This document shows positions 7,536 to 16,490 of a stretch of DNA of 64,000 nt, one piece after another. Origin of the DNA: Bacillus kwashiorkori (GTDB taxonomy: Bacteria > Bacillota > Bacilli > Bacillales > Caldibacillaceae); contig NZ_CTDX01000015.1 in assembly GCF_001375515.1 (NCBI RefSeq), positions 62,001 through 126,000 of the forward strand. Direction: 5' to 3'. The notes under the pieces are model-generated. The model searched no databases and was not told the DNA's origin. It worked only from the letters and a program-made list of their open reading frames with translations. Made by a program: the position numbers and the translations under genes. Position 1 is the first letter of the stretch. Every line of letters starts with the position of its first letter.

Positions 7536-8735
7536 ATGACTATTTTTCTTTTAATCATTATTTATTTAGCTTTTATTAGCTTAGGGTTGCCTGATTCTTT
7601 ATTAGGAGCTGCATGGCCAGTAATGCAGCCAGAACTTGGTGCCTCATTAGATACTGCTGGGTATCTTTTTATGGCGATTGCAGGAGGTACGATTGTCTCC
7701 AGCTTAGTTAGTGGAAGACTGTTAAAGCGGTTTGGGACTGGGAAAGTTACCTTTGTTAGTGTGTTAATGACAGCGGGTGCATTACTAGGATTTTATTATT
7801 CTACGTCAGTCATCTGGTTATTTTTCTGTGCAATTCCTTTAGGATTAGGTGCAGGGGCTGTGGATACTGGATTAAATGATTATGTTGCTACACATTATCA
7901 GGCTCACCATATGAGTTGGTTACATAGCTTTTGGGGAGTAGGCGCGACACTCGGGCCAATCATTATGGCTACTTTTATTAAAGAGCACCACTCATGGAGA
8001 GACGGTTATTATGCTATTTCAGGAATTCAATTTGCACTAGTAATTATTCTTTTTTTTACACTACCAATATGGAATAAAATTAGAAAAGAACATAATTTAT
8101 CGACAATCAAGGAAGATCATCTTCGTAAAGAGGGTAATATACAGGAAACGATAAAGATTAAACCGTTGCAAATAAAAGGAGTGAAATTAGCTCTCGTTTC
8201 TTTTCTGCTTTATTGTGGAGTTGAAGCAATCGTTGGTCTATGGGGAAGCAGTTATTTAGTAAATATAAAAGACTTGTCTGCAGATATAGCAGCTCATTGG
8301 GTTTCATTATATTATGGAGGCATCACTGTTGGCAGATTAATAACTGGCTTTGTTACTTTCCGAGTAAGTAACCGCATACTTATTCGGATAGGACAAATAA
8401 TAGCATTATTAGGCACAGCGCTTCTCATTTTACCATTTTCAGCAGTTTTTTCATTAATTGGTTTTATGTTAGTTGGCTTAGGATTAGCACCGATATTTCC
8501 AGGGATGCTCCATGAAACCCCGGCACGATTTGGACGAGAGCATTCACAAACAATTATGGGCTATCAAATGGCAATTTCTTATACTGGTAGTACTTTTTTG
8601 CCACCCCTATTAGGTTTAATTGCTACACATACAACAATCGGTATTTTCCCGTCTATTGTTGTGTTAATCACAGCGGTAATGCTACTAAGCACTGAAACAC
8701 TGAATAATTTTTTAAAAAGAAAGCAAGTTTCGTAA
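7536..8735 (+). CDS. MFS transporter, FHS (fucose permease-like) type
   Basis: A 399-residue permease with 12 helices. The N-terminal signature is LGLPDSLLGAAWPVMQPELG, and the segment DTGLNDYVATHYQ..HMSWLHSFWGVGATLGP is typical of the FHS group of sugar-type MFS proteins (B. subtilis YfkF-like). Start ATG 7536 follows GAGGT. It lies directly downstream of another MFS gene. The degraded sugar acetyltransferase that follows hints at a past sugar or efflux context, but the substrate cannot be called. Confidence 0.85.
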   Translation: MTIFLLIIIYLAFISLGLPDSLLGAAWPVMQPELGASLDTAGYLFMAIAGGTIVSSLVSGRLLKRFGTGKVTFVSVLMTAGALLGFYYSTSVIWLFFCAIPLGLGAGAVDTGLNDYVATHYQAHHMSWLHSFWGVGATLGPIIMATFIKEHHSWRDGYYAISGIQFALVIILFFTLPIWNKIRKEHNLSTIKEDHLRKEGNIQETIKIKPLQIKGVKLALVSFLLYCGVEAIVGLWGSSYLVNIKDLSADIAAHWVSLYYGGITVGRLITGFVTFRVSNRILIRIGQIIALLGTALLILPFSAVFSLIGFMLVGLGLAPIFPGMLHETPARFGREHSQTIMGYQMAISYTGSTFLPPLLGLIATHTTIGIFPSIVVLITAVMLLSTETLNNFLKRKQVS

Positions 8736-8809
8736 AAGATATGGCATGTTTCGTATCACAACTATAATAGAAAGTACTTTTTTCACAAAATAGAAAGTAG
8801 GTGGAACCT

Positions 8810-8964
8810 ATGAAAACAGAAAAAGAAAAAATGATAGCAGGGGAATTGTACAATCTATCTGGTGCAGTGTTACGAAAGGCGTGCTGGATAATGTAGTGGT
8901 CGGCGGTAACCCAGCAAGAGTGATTAAAAAAGTGGAGTTAAAAAACAACTTTTTGATTGGTTAA
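8810..8964 (+). pseudogene. Remnant of a maltose/galactoside O-acetyltransferase gene (internal deletion)
   Basis: After a good AGGTGG site, ATG 8810 begins M-K-T-E-K-E-K-M-I-A-G-E-L-Y-N, the standard N-terminus of Maa/LacA-type hexapeptide acetyltransferases. About 30 bases later, in another frame, the sequence continues G-V-L-D-N-V-V-V-G-G-N-P-A-R-V-I-K-K-V, the standard C-terminal end of the same family (usually about 185 residues). Most of the gene has been lost by an internal deletion, which also changes frame. Confidence 0.8.
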
Positions 8965-8994
8965 GCGAATGTTGATATAAAGGGGATGAGGAAG

Positions 8995-9450
8995 ATGAAG
9001 GAAATAGAAAATTGGGAACTAAAAGAAAATCCAACTGGGGAAACATACAGACAATTGATAAAAATCCTTTGTGATCATTCAGACAAATTCTATTTTATAA
9101 CTAGAAAAGAATTAAACTATAACAAAAATATTATCCAACTATTTGTGCCCTATATACTGGAAGTTTTTCAAACAAAAGAGTGGGCGAATACGAAAACGTT
9201 AGGTCCTCCAGCGAATGTATATATGGTTTCTGCGAATGAAGCGACTTGTCAATTATTACAACAATTGGCTAATACACTATATGATTGGGTCAGTCCTCAT
9301 TTACCGGAAGACTTAACTTTTATTAAAAATAATTTCCCTTGGTTTACTAGTACAACTCATGAACAATTTGCTCAATTTTCTATTCGTTCGCAGTATTATA
9401 AGAACATCATTTGTGAACAAAGCAACCTCAAAATTGAAAGGATTTCGTAG
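8995..9450 (+). CDS. Hypothetical soluble protein
   Basis: A 151-residue protein with no recognised catalytic motif. It is mixed alpha/beta, rich in aromatic residues and has a conserved-looking block (LPEDLTFIKNNFPWFTSTTHEQFAQFS). M4 (ATG 8995) fits AAAGGGG at 8980-8985 better than ATG 8986, which touches it. It has no signal peptide or membrane segment. No function is proposed. Confidence 0.65.
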   Translation: MKEIENWELKENPTGETYRQLIKILCDHSDKFYFITRKELNYNKNIIQLFVPYILEVFQTKEWANTKTLGPPANVYMVSANEATCQLLQQLANTLYDWVSPHLPEDLTFIKNNFPWFTSTTHEQFAQFSIRSQYYKNIICEQSNLKIERIS

Positions 9451-9572
9451 TGCAACATACCAATTTTTCTTCTGGAAATTAGAGATGAAAAATTTTTTTA
9501 CGAGTGAAGACGAATAGAATGAAATAATAGTTTGAACAATATAGGAGAATAACTTATGAAGGGGGATTACCA

Positions 9573-10040
9573 TTGGAACCACAAATCATTTTTATGTATA
9601 TTTCATGTATCGTAATAGGATTAGTGGCTTTTATCATCCCCAAAAAAATAAAGCGGCAGGAAATGTATGCGACGTCTCTGTTTGCAATACTATTAGGGCT
9701 CATTATTGATATCGTAGCAGAAAGATTCAAAATATACGTCTTGGATAAACCAGGGATACAAATAAATGCTTTAATTGGACAAATATTATTATACTCTGCA
9801 ACTAATATCATCTTATTAAACCTATTTCCTTTTAATAAGTCAGTAAAACAGAAATTTCTATATATACTATTGTTTACTTTCGTCACTGTAGCGTTTGAAT
9901 TGCTGTCGTATAAGTTTGGATTTATAAAATATTATCAGTGGAATATTTGGTACTCAATTATTGCTTATCCATTTCTTATTTGTTTAGTTATTCTTCATTA
10001 TCGTTTTTTTCAGAAGTTGCTAAAAAAGGATCAAGTTTAA
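9573..10040 (+). CDS. CBO0543-type membrane protein
   Basis: A 155-residue protein with about five hydrophobic helices. Start TTG 9573 is set by AAGGGGG (9558-9564). The helix-loop pattern FELLSYKFGFIKYYQWNIWYS has the Glu...W...(Y/W)S arrangement of CBO0543-type proteins and resembles the genes at 28924 and 5078. The function of the family is unknown; spore-formers often carry several copies. Confidence 0.6.
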   Translation: MEPQIIFMYISCIVIGLVAFIIPKKIKRQEMYATSLFAILLGLIIDIVAERFKIYVLDKPGIQINALIGQILLYSATNIILLNLFPFNKSVKQKFLYILLFTFVTVAFELLSYKFGFIKYYQWNIWYSIIAYPFLICLVILHYRFFQKLLKKDQV

Positions 10041-10279
10041 AATTAACTAGGTAGTGAGGTTGAGGGTAGTTTATTCAGCCTTTTTATTATCGAAATGATG
10101 AAGAAGTGCAGACTGTGTCATAATCGATTTGTGATTTTTTGCAACTTAACTTTTAACGGGCGCCCTACTAGATGTATAAGCGCCCGGTTTTTAACTACTT
10201 CAATAAAACTATAATTACTTGGATAAAAGGTTCCATCCATTTCCATGTTTCATATATTATCTCTCATAATGCACCGAAG

Positions 10280-12616
10280 TTATTCCGTCCTTAATGCTTC
10301 TACAGGGTCTTTTTTAGCAGCCATTTTAGCTGGAATACTACCCCCAAGAATTGTTAGGAGTAAGCTAATGACAACTAGTAAAATAGCATGTAGCGGATTT
10401 AGTTTTGCCACAGTTTCTAAGCCACTAAAGTTTTCAATAATAATATTGATTGGAAAAATTAATACTACTGCGATCATGATTCCAAGGAGACCTGAGCTCA
10501 CGCCAATAATAAATGTTTCCGCATTAAAGACGCGTGTAATGTCTTTTTTACGAGCTCCTAAAGATCTTAAAATCCCAATTTCTTTTGTTCTTTCTAATAC
10601 AGAAATATACGTAATTATACCAACCATAATTAAAGAGACAATTAGTGAAATAGCTGAGAAGCCAATTAATACAGCAGTTATAGCACTCATTATTCCTCCT
10701 GTTGATTTGGTGATATTACTTGCTAAATCACTGTAAGCAACTTTATCTTCTTCTGCTTTTCCTTCATTAAATTTATCTAAATAGGAGACTATATCATCTT
10801 TCGCATCGAAGTCTTTCGGATAGACAGCAATCATATATGGTATATCTGTTGCCCCTAAACTTGCTAGTAGCATTTCTTTATTCTTCAAGTCATCATTATT
10901 ATTTAAGTCAAAGCCTTCTCCAGTTAGTACGTTGTAATCAGCCTTTTTTTGTTGAACAACAATATTAGATTCTTTTGCATCCTTTAATAAAAATTTTGCC
11001 AATTCATCCGAATAAATAAAGCCCGGTGGAATAACGGATATATCAATTTCTTCCTTTTGTCTTAATACACCTATTACTCGTAAGTCAACAGCATTTTTAT
11101 TATTCCAAAGCTCGATTAAATTTTGTGGATTCCCATTTATAGTAAATAGGCCACCTATCGATTGATAAAAATCATTGTTCAAGATTACTTTGTACTCTGT
11201 TCCGATAATTTGATCAAAGTCTATGGAATTTGCCTCGTAGTTTAGGCCAAATGCTTGTAAGATATCTTTACTTACCTGATTTTTGTTGTCAACGACTAAT
11301 ATAATTTCATTCATTTCTTTCGGATAATCTCCGGCTAACAAGTCATAATTTATTTTTAAGTAGTCAGCTTGGTCTTTATTAAGAGATTTCGGATAAGATA
11401 TAAATCCACCATTACCAAACGGATTTGTATTTGTTTTTACCATCGTTGCGGTATTTCCTGATTTTTTTAATAGATTAATATTAATTAGTCTCGTATAGGA
11501 AATCCCATTTACTAACGATGGATTAAGCTGTTCAATATGTTCAACGTATTCCTCCGTTAATTTGTTCTCGTGGGTGATTTTATCTTGTATTGGCTCAACA
11601 GGGTAGACGGCCTTTTCGTCGGGAAAAGTTGTCTCATCCCTATTTTTTCCGAGCATCGAGTTTTCCTGTAACATTTCCGGATCAATTTCTACCGTTGATT
11701 GGGAAATCGTAATAGGGAGAGCTGAAAGAGATTCAACTTCAAATTCATCAATTTTTTTATTAAAACCGTTAGAAAGCGATAAAACGAGGGCAATGCCAAT
11801 TATTCCAATACTTGAAGCGAAAGATGTTAAAAACGTTCTTCCCTTTTTTGTTTTAATATTATTTGCGGATAGTTTTAGTGCGGTAAAGAAATTCATCCCC
11901 GTCTTTTTTAGTTCGTATTCTTTATTTTCGTCTTCTACGACTAATGGATTAGAATCCGAAACGACCTGTCCATCTTTAAATTGCACTATTCGGTTCGCAT
12001 ATTGCTTGGCCAATTCTGGGTTATGGGTAACCATAATAACTAATTTATCTTGGGCAATTTCTTTAATGAGTTCCATAATTTGCACACTAGTTTGAGAATC
12101 AAGTGCTCCTGTCGGTTCGTCTGCTAAAATGATGTCTGGATCATTAGCTAAAGCTCTAGCGATTGCAACCCGTTGCATTTGTCCGCCGGAAAGTTGGTTC
12201 GGTTTTTTGTGGAGATGATCTTTTAGGCCAACCTTTTCAAGAACCTCGATGGCACGCCTTCTCTTCTCCTTTGCAGAAACACCGCTTAGCGTCATTCCCA
12301 TTTCAACATTGCTAATAATATTTAAATGGGAGATTAAATTATAACTTTGAAAAACAAAACCAACACTATTATTACGGTATGCATCCCAGTCAACATCTTT
12401 AAAATCTTTTGTTGATTTCCCGTTAATAATTAAATCTCCACTATCGTATTGATCTAATCCGCCAATAACATTTAAGAAAGTGGTTTTTCCTGAGCCGCTT
12501 GTTCCGAGAATCGCTACAAATTCCCTTTTTCGGAAATTTAAATTTATATCATTTAAAGCGGTTTGCGTAAAGTCACCTGTCGTGTAACTTTTTTTTATAT
12601 GTTTTACTGAAAGCAC
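10280..12616 (-). CDS. ABC transporter ATPase-permease fusion (MacB/FtsX type)
   Basis: A 778-residue protein. Residues 1 to about 225 are an ABC ATPase with Walker [10 protein letters not shown], the [15 protein letters not shown] signature and Walker [13 protein letters not shown]. The rest is a MacB-type permease with one helix near residue 260, a large extracytoplasmic domain (about 290-620), and three C-terminal helices of the FtsX type with the [16 protein letters not shown] motif and a PxxAAxxDPxxALRTE end. Such fusions export peptides or toxic compounds, or act as mechanotransmitters. A CTCCTTTTT complement of a ribosome site lies just upstream. It is monocistronic; no regulator is adjacent. 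Confidence 0.9.
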   Translation of the reverse strand: MLSVKHIKKSYTTGDFTQTALNDINLNFRKREFVAILGTSGSGKTTFLNVIGGLDQYDSGDLIINGKSTKDFKDVDWDAYRNNSVGFVFQSYNLISHLNIISNVEMGMTLSGVSAKEKRRRAIEVLEKVGLKDHLHKKPNQLSGGQMQRVAIARALANDPDIILADEPTGALDSQTSVQIMELIKEIAQDKLVIMVTHNPELAKQYANRIVQFKDGQVVSDSNPLVVEDENKEYELKKTGMNFFTALKLSANNIKTKKGRTFLTSFASSIGIIGIALVLSLSNGFNKKIDEFEVESLSALPITISQSTVEIDPEMLQENSMLGKNRDETTFPDEKAVYPVEPIQDKITHENKLTEEYVEHIEQLNPSLVNGISYTRLININLLKKSGNTATMVKTNTNPFGNGGFISYPKSLNKDQADYLKINYDLLAGDYPKEMNEIILVVDNKNQVSKDILQAFGLNYEANSIDFDQIIGTEYKVILNNDFYQSIGGLFTINGNPQNLIELWNNKNAVDLRVIGVLRQKEEIDISVIPPGFIYSDELAKFLLKDAKESNIVVQQKKADYNVLTGEGFDLNNNDDLKNKEMLLASLGATDIPYMIAVYPKDFDAKDDIVSYLDKFNEGKAEEDKVAYSDLASNITKSTGGIMSAITAVLIGFSAISLIVSLIMVGIITYISVLERTKEIGILRSLGARKKDITRVFNAETFIIGVSSGLLGIMIAVVLIFPINIIIENFSGLETVAKLNPLHAILLVVISLLLTILGGSIPAKMAAKKDPVEALRTE

Positions 12617-13101
12617 GATGAAGTCTCCTTTTTCACTTTTAGAATTAGTAAGAATTAGTAACTGAAAAATAACTTATTAACAAAAAATTATACTACAATA
12701 ATAATCTTGCAACACTAACATTTTTTTGAACATTATATGTCGAAAACTAAATGTTAAATAGTGAGCAAAGAAATTGTATTTCATATCTATTGCTACCTTT
12801 TATAGTCACTATAAAAAGGAGCCAACATTAATTGGCTGAATTTCATAATAACACTTACCATAATTTACTATTTTACAAAAACTTTACTGCAGAATACTGG
12901 AGCAAAGAGAATAATATTTTTCTCCGTCGCTAAAGACCATTTTCGTTAAGGATGGAAGGCCCTCCACTCAATCTGGGGAAAAATCCCACTTCAATACTTT
13001 TAAAAGGCAAGTACGCTAATATAAAGTTGTGTATATCCATCAGTGGGATGATGAATAGTCCAAATGAAGGAGAGGCTCTTCAAGAAGAATCTCAAATAAT
13101 G
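12617..13101. other. Gene-free interval
   Basis: AT-rich sequence holding the promoter region of the minus-strand ABC gene and the downstream end of the mrp operon. A short plus-strand frame at 12952 has no convincing ribosome binding site and is not called. I see no further features. Confidence 0.5.
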
Positions 13102-13470
13102 TCAATTTTTACCAACTTCTTTTTTCCCATTGCCAAAGTAATTTTTCAGCTCATCTTGAACACTAATTTCCGCTAGAGGGACTTGAGCACGGTAAGCAGA
13201 GCGAATCACCATATGGCTAGAAACCGGTGCTGTTAAAAACACAAACAGCATTCCGAGGATTAGCCGGATACTAAAAAAGCTTTCAGATATTAAAAAATAT
13301 AGTAATGTGCCAATAAGAACACCCATTACACCTAATGTCGTACTCTTCGATGCAGCGTGGGCACGAGTATATACATCAGGTAACCGTAAATTCCCAACAG
13401 AACTAATTAAACTTACGACCGTTCCTAAAAAGATAAAAATGGCAGCGATGACTTCAGCGCTTTCGCTCAA
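13102..13470 (-). CDS. mrpG: Mrp Na+/H+ antiporter subunit G
   Basis: Likely a 122-residue subunit starting at TTG 13470, with GAAAGAGG 8 bases upstream inside mrpF; longer starts into mrpF are possible. It has three helices and the MrpG signature GxxRxPDxYTRxHAASKS...LG. It is the last gene of the Mrp (Mnh) complex, a multi-subunit proton-driven Na+ antiporter that supports pH and salt homeostasis in the cytoplasmic membrane. It overlaps mrpF by about 17 bases. Confidence 0.9.
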   Translation of the reverse strand: MSESAEVIAAIFIFLGTVVSLISSVGNLRLPDVYTRAHAASKSTTLGVMGVLIGTLLYFLISESFFSIRLILGMLFVFLTAPVSSHMVIRSAYRAQVPLAEISVQDELKNYFGNGKKEVGKN

Positions 13471-13732
13471 TGACAACACCTCTTTCAATATATCTGGAAA
13501 AAGCAATCGTTCCAACGAAGGACAAAATACCGATAAGTAAAATTAAATCAAAAAACGCATGGGTTTTTAATATAACAGAGAAGATTGCAATTCCGGCTAT
13601 TAAATTGATCCCGATAATATCTAACGCTTGTACTCGGTCGGATGAAGATGGACCTCGCACTACCCGATATACATTTAGTAACACCGATACAGTTAAAATA
13701 CAAAGTGAAGTGATCATAATAATCTTAAACAT
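13454..13732 (-). CDS. mrpF: Mrp Na+/H+ antiporter subunit F
   Basis: A 92-residue, three-helix protein with the MrpF core VRGPSSSDRVQALDIIGINL. Its ATG shares a base with the stop of mrpE (13732), implying translational coupling. It belongs to the membrane arm of the Mrp antiporter. Confidence 0.92.
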   Translation of the reverse strand: MFKIIMITSLCILTVSVLLNVYRVVRGPSSSDRVQALDIIGINLIAGIAIFSVILKTHAFFDLILLIGILSFVGTIAFSRYIERGVVIERKR

Positions 13733-14220
13733 TACTTTCTTGTCACATCCTTAATTGCCTTTTCAAATACCTTTTGCGATTTAAATACAGCATCTCTAGA
13801 TTCAGGAATATCCATTGCATGTATATAAAAAACCTTTGAATCTGGTGTAATTTCCATTACGACGGAACCAGGTGTTAAAGTGATTAACATGGCAAGTAAA
13901 GTTACTTCTAAATCGCCTTCCAGGGAAGTCTCTAATTTAAAAATTCCAGGAGTTACATTTATTTTCGGCCGTAACACTTGCTTTAATACAAGAATACTAG
14001 AACTAATCGTTTCCTTAATAAAAATAATAAACAATTTCCCTAGCGCAATAATCATAAAAACATAATATGGACGCTTGAAAAACCGCCTGATGGAAAAAGT
14101 AACAACAAGACCGACAAAATACCCACTTACAAAAGATAAAGAACTCCAATCATCTTGAAAAAACATCCATATAAATGCAACGAATAAATTAATTAAAATT
14201 TGGATTGCGATTTGAACCAC
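13732..14220 (-). CDS. mrpE: Mrp Na+/H+ antiporter subunit E
   Basis: A 162-residue protein starting at GTG. It has two N-terminal helices (LINLFVAFIWMFFQDDWS...GYFVG) and a soluble C-terminal part including LITLTPGSVVMEI and YIHAMDIPE, both typical of MrpE. It is preceded by mrpD with a 26-base gap. Confidence 0.92.
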   Translation of the reverse strand: MVQIAIQILINLFVAFIWMFFQDDWSSLSFVSGYFVGLVVTFSIRRFFKRPYYVFMIIALGKLFIIFIKETISSSILVLKQVLRPKINVTPGIFKLETSLEGDLEVTLLAMLITLTPGSVVMEITPDSKVFYIHAMDIPESRDAVFKSQKVFEKAIKDVTRK

Positions 14221-14246
14221 CCCATTTCTAGTGTTCCTAATTAATT

Positions 14247-15743
14247 TTAAGGAATTGGGTTTTCGTTAAATACTGCTTCTATATACAGATTTGGTTGTAA
14301 AAGTGATTCGGCAGAAATTTTTACATATGGCATAACCAATTCGGCACCGATCCCGAGGAAAAGCGTCAAAAAGGTTAAAACAGCAATTGGAATTACTGTA
14401 CCTTTAGTTGTACCATATTCTTCCTCTTCGCTTAAAATAGTCTCCCCCCAAAAGGCATTCATAAAAATTTTCATCATCGAATATAAAGTCATTAAGCTAA
14501 CGACTAGTCCGATTGCACCTAAGAGAAAGTATGAAGCTTCAAAGGAACCACGCGTAATAAATACCTTTCCGAGAAAACCACTTAGTGGAGGAATCCCTGC
14601 TAACGATAATGCAGAAATAAAGAACATCCAACCTAAATAAGGATGTGTTCGAATGAGTCCACTCATTTGTTTTAAATCACTAGTACCCGTAAGGTAAATA
14701 ACGACCCCACCGATTAAAAATAATAGTGCCTTTATAATCATATCGTGAATCAAATAATAAATAGCACCCATCAAACCATTTACTGTAAAAGATGCTAAGC
14801 CTGCAAAAATAAATCCTACAGCAATAACAACATTGTAAGTAAGTATTTTTTTTATATCCCAATAACCAGTTGCCCCAATAGCGCCAAGTACCATTGTAGC
14901 TATCGCTAATGCCCCGATAAGAATATGGGTGATTGCTAGTTCGTGATAAAAAATTAGTGTGAACATACGAAAAATCGAATAAATGCCTACTTTTGTTAAT
15001 AATGCAGCAAATACTGCGGCAATGGCTGTCGGTGGAACACTGTACGAACCTGGTAACCAATAAAATAATAATAATCCTGCCTTAATAGCAAAAACAAGTA
15101 GGAATAATATGGCGATGATAGTAATTAAACTATCTTGGCCTGCTTCAGCTATTCGGACAGAAAGATGAGCTAAATTCAATGTTCCTGTTACAGAGTATAA
15201 GTAAGCAATGCCAATTAAAAAGAGGGAGGATGACACAACGTTCGTAATAACATATTTCATCGATTCACGTAATTGAAGTTTTTCTCCGCCAAGAGATATT
15301 AGTACATAAGATGCTACTAATAGTACTTCAAAAAAGACATATAAGTTAAATAAGTCACCGGTTAAAAAAGATCCATTGACACCAGTAATTAAAAATAAGA
15401 ATAGCGGATAAAAGTAATGGATTTGTCGCGCATGCTCCATCGTCTTAAAAGCAAAAATAAGGCAGCATAAAGCAACGATACTTGTTGTTAAAAGTAGTAA
15501 AGCACTGAACATATCGAGTACTAATCCAATCCCGTATGGTGCTTGCCACCCTCCTAATTGCAATGTTTGTATGCCGTTCAATTCAACAGTACGAATGAAA
15601 TAAGCTGCTGTTCCTCCCGTGACGAATAAGACAAGAGTACTTACAATGCGTTGAAAAGCAATTTTATTTTTAAACAATATTAATATCATTCCAGCTAGAA
15701 GCGGAAGGATAATTGGGATAATTAATAAATTATTCATCATCAT
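14247..15743 (-). CDS. mrpD: Mrp Na+/H+ antiporter subunit D
   Basis: A 498-residue homologue of the NuoL/M/N proton-translocating subunits with about 14 helices. The conserved helix-7/8 region reads AGLLLFYWLPGSYSVPPTAIAAVFAALLTKVGIY, with the Lys expected in the ion path. It overlaps mrpC by 14 bases. Confidence 0.93.
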   Translation of the reverse strand: MMMNNLLIIPIILPLLAGMILILFKNKIAFQRIVSTLVLFVTGGTAAYFIRTVELNGIQTLQLGGWQAPYGIGLVLDMFSALLLLTTSIVALCCLIFAFKTMEHARQIHYFYPLFLFLITGVNGSFLTGDLFNLYVFFEVLLVASYVLISLGGEKLQLRESMKYVITNVVSSSLFLIGIAYLYSVTGTLNLAHLSVRIAEAGQDSLITIIAILFLLVFAIKAGLLLFYWLPGSYSVPPTAIAAVFAALLTKVGIYSIFRMFTLIFYHELAITHILIGALAIATMVLGAIGATGYWDIKKILTYNVVIAVGFIFAGLASFTVNGLMGAIYYLIHDMIIKALLFLIGGVVIYLTGTSDLKQMSGLIRTHPYLGWMFFISALSLAGIPPLSGFLGKVFITRGSFEASYFLLGAIGLVVSLMTLYSMMKIFMNAFWGETILSEEEEYGTTKGTVIPIAVLTFLTLFLGIGAELVMPYVKISAESLLQPNLYIEAVFNENPIP

Positions 15744-16065
15744 TTCTCCTCAGCTGTTCCATATCATCTGTACGATATTGTTTATACGTACGATAGCTCA
15801 ACACTAATAATAGAGCAGTTACAGCAAAATTTATGACAATAGCGGTTAATATTAATGCCTGTGGTATTGAATCTGTAAATGCCCCAACCTCACTAAGTAG
15901 CGGTGGCGCACCTTTTTTTAGACCACCAGACATTAAGATAAGCAAATTAACACCGTGGGTAATTAAAGATAAGCCTAAAATAATTCTCAGCATCTGTTTG
16001 GACAACAATAAGTAAGTTCCTATGAAAAATAAAATACCAATAAGAAAAGCTAATAAAGATTCCAT
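15730..16065 (-). CDS. mrpC: Mrp Na+/H+ antiporter subunit C
   Basis: A 111-residue NuoK-like subunit with three helices, including GLSLITHGVNLLILMSGGLKKGAPP and DSIPQALILTAIVINFAVTAL, both hallmark MrpC segments. Its start overlaps the last base of mrpB. Confidence 0.93.
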   Translation of the reverse strand: MESLLAFLIGILFFIGTYLLLSKQMLRIILGLSLITHGVNLLILMSGGLKKGAPPLLSEVGAFTDSIPQALILTAIVINFAVTALLLVLSYRTYKQYRTDDMEQLRRNDDE

Positions 16066-16490
16066 TATGAAAAATCCTCACTTATCGATAAAATGATACT
16101 AACTGCTGTCCCAATAACTGCAAGTGCCACTCCTGTATCAAAAAGAACCGCTGTTGCTACCTCAGTTTTTCCGAATATAGGTAAATTTAAGTAGCCAAAT
16201 GTTTGAGTTAAAAAGTTATCACCAAAAAGAAGGCCACTCATTCCCGTTATAATCGCGATTATTACTCCGGTTGCAGCAACTTTCGTGAAATCAAGGCGAA
16301 TATTCTTTCTAACTGTCTCGATATCAAAGGAAAGAAACAATAATACGATACCGGAAGCGGTTGTTAGTCCGCCAATAAACCCACCGCCAGGCTCGTGGTG
16401 CCCCGCCATAAATAAATGGATAGAAAAGGTGAGGATGATGACGGACGAAAACTTTGCCACAGTATGTAGCATTACATCATTTGGCTTCAT
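16065..16490 (-). CDS. mrpB: Mrp Na+/H+ antiporter subunit B
   Basis: A 141-residue, four-helix protein with the typical FMAGHHEPGGGFIGGL motif of MrpB. ATG overlaps the mrpA stop by four bases. It is a membrane-arm subunit of the antiporter. Confidence 0.93.
   Translation of the reverse strand: MKPNDVMLHTVAKFSSVIILTFSIHLFMAGHHEPGGGFIGGLTTASGIVLLFLSFDIETVRKNIRLDFTKVAATGVIIAIITGMSGLLFGDNFLTQTFGYLNLPIFGKTEVATAVLFDTGVALAVIGTAVSIILSISEDFS

Noticed and set aside
10245-10736. Long plus-strand frame opposite the ABC permease
   Set aside because: It is a shadow of the minus-strand permease C-terminal part; the minus-strand protein has clear FtsX/MacB motifs.
12952-13176. Plus-strand open frame of 74 codons
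   Set aside because: Its 3' part runs antisense through mrpG, no proper ribosome site and no recognisable motif.
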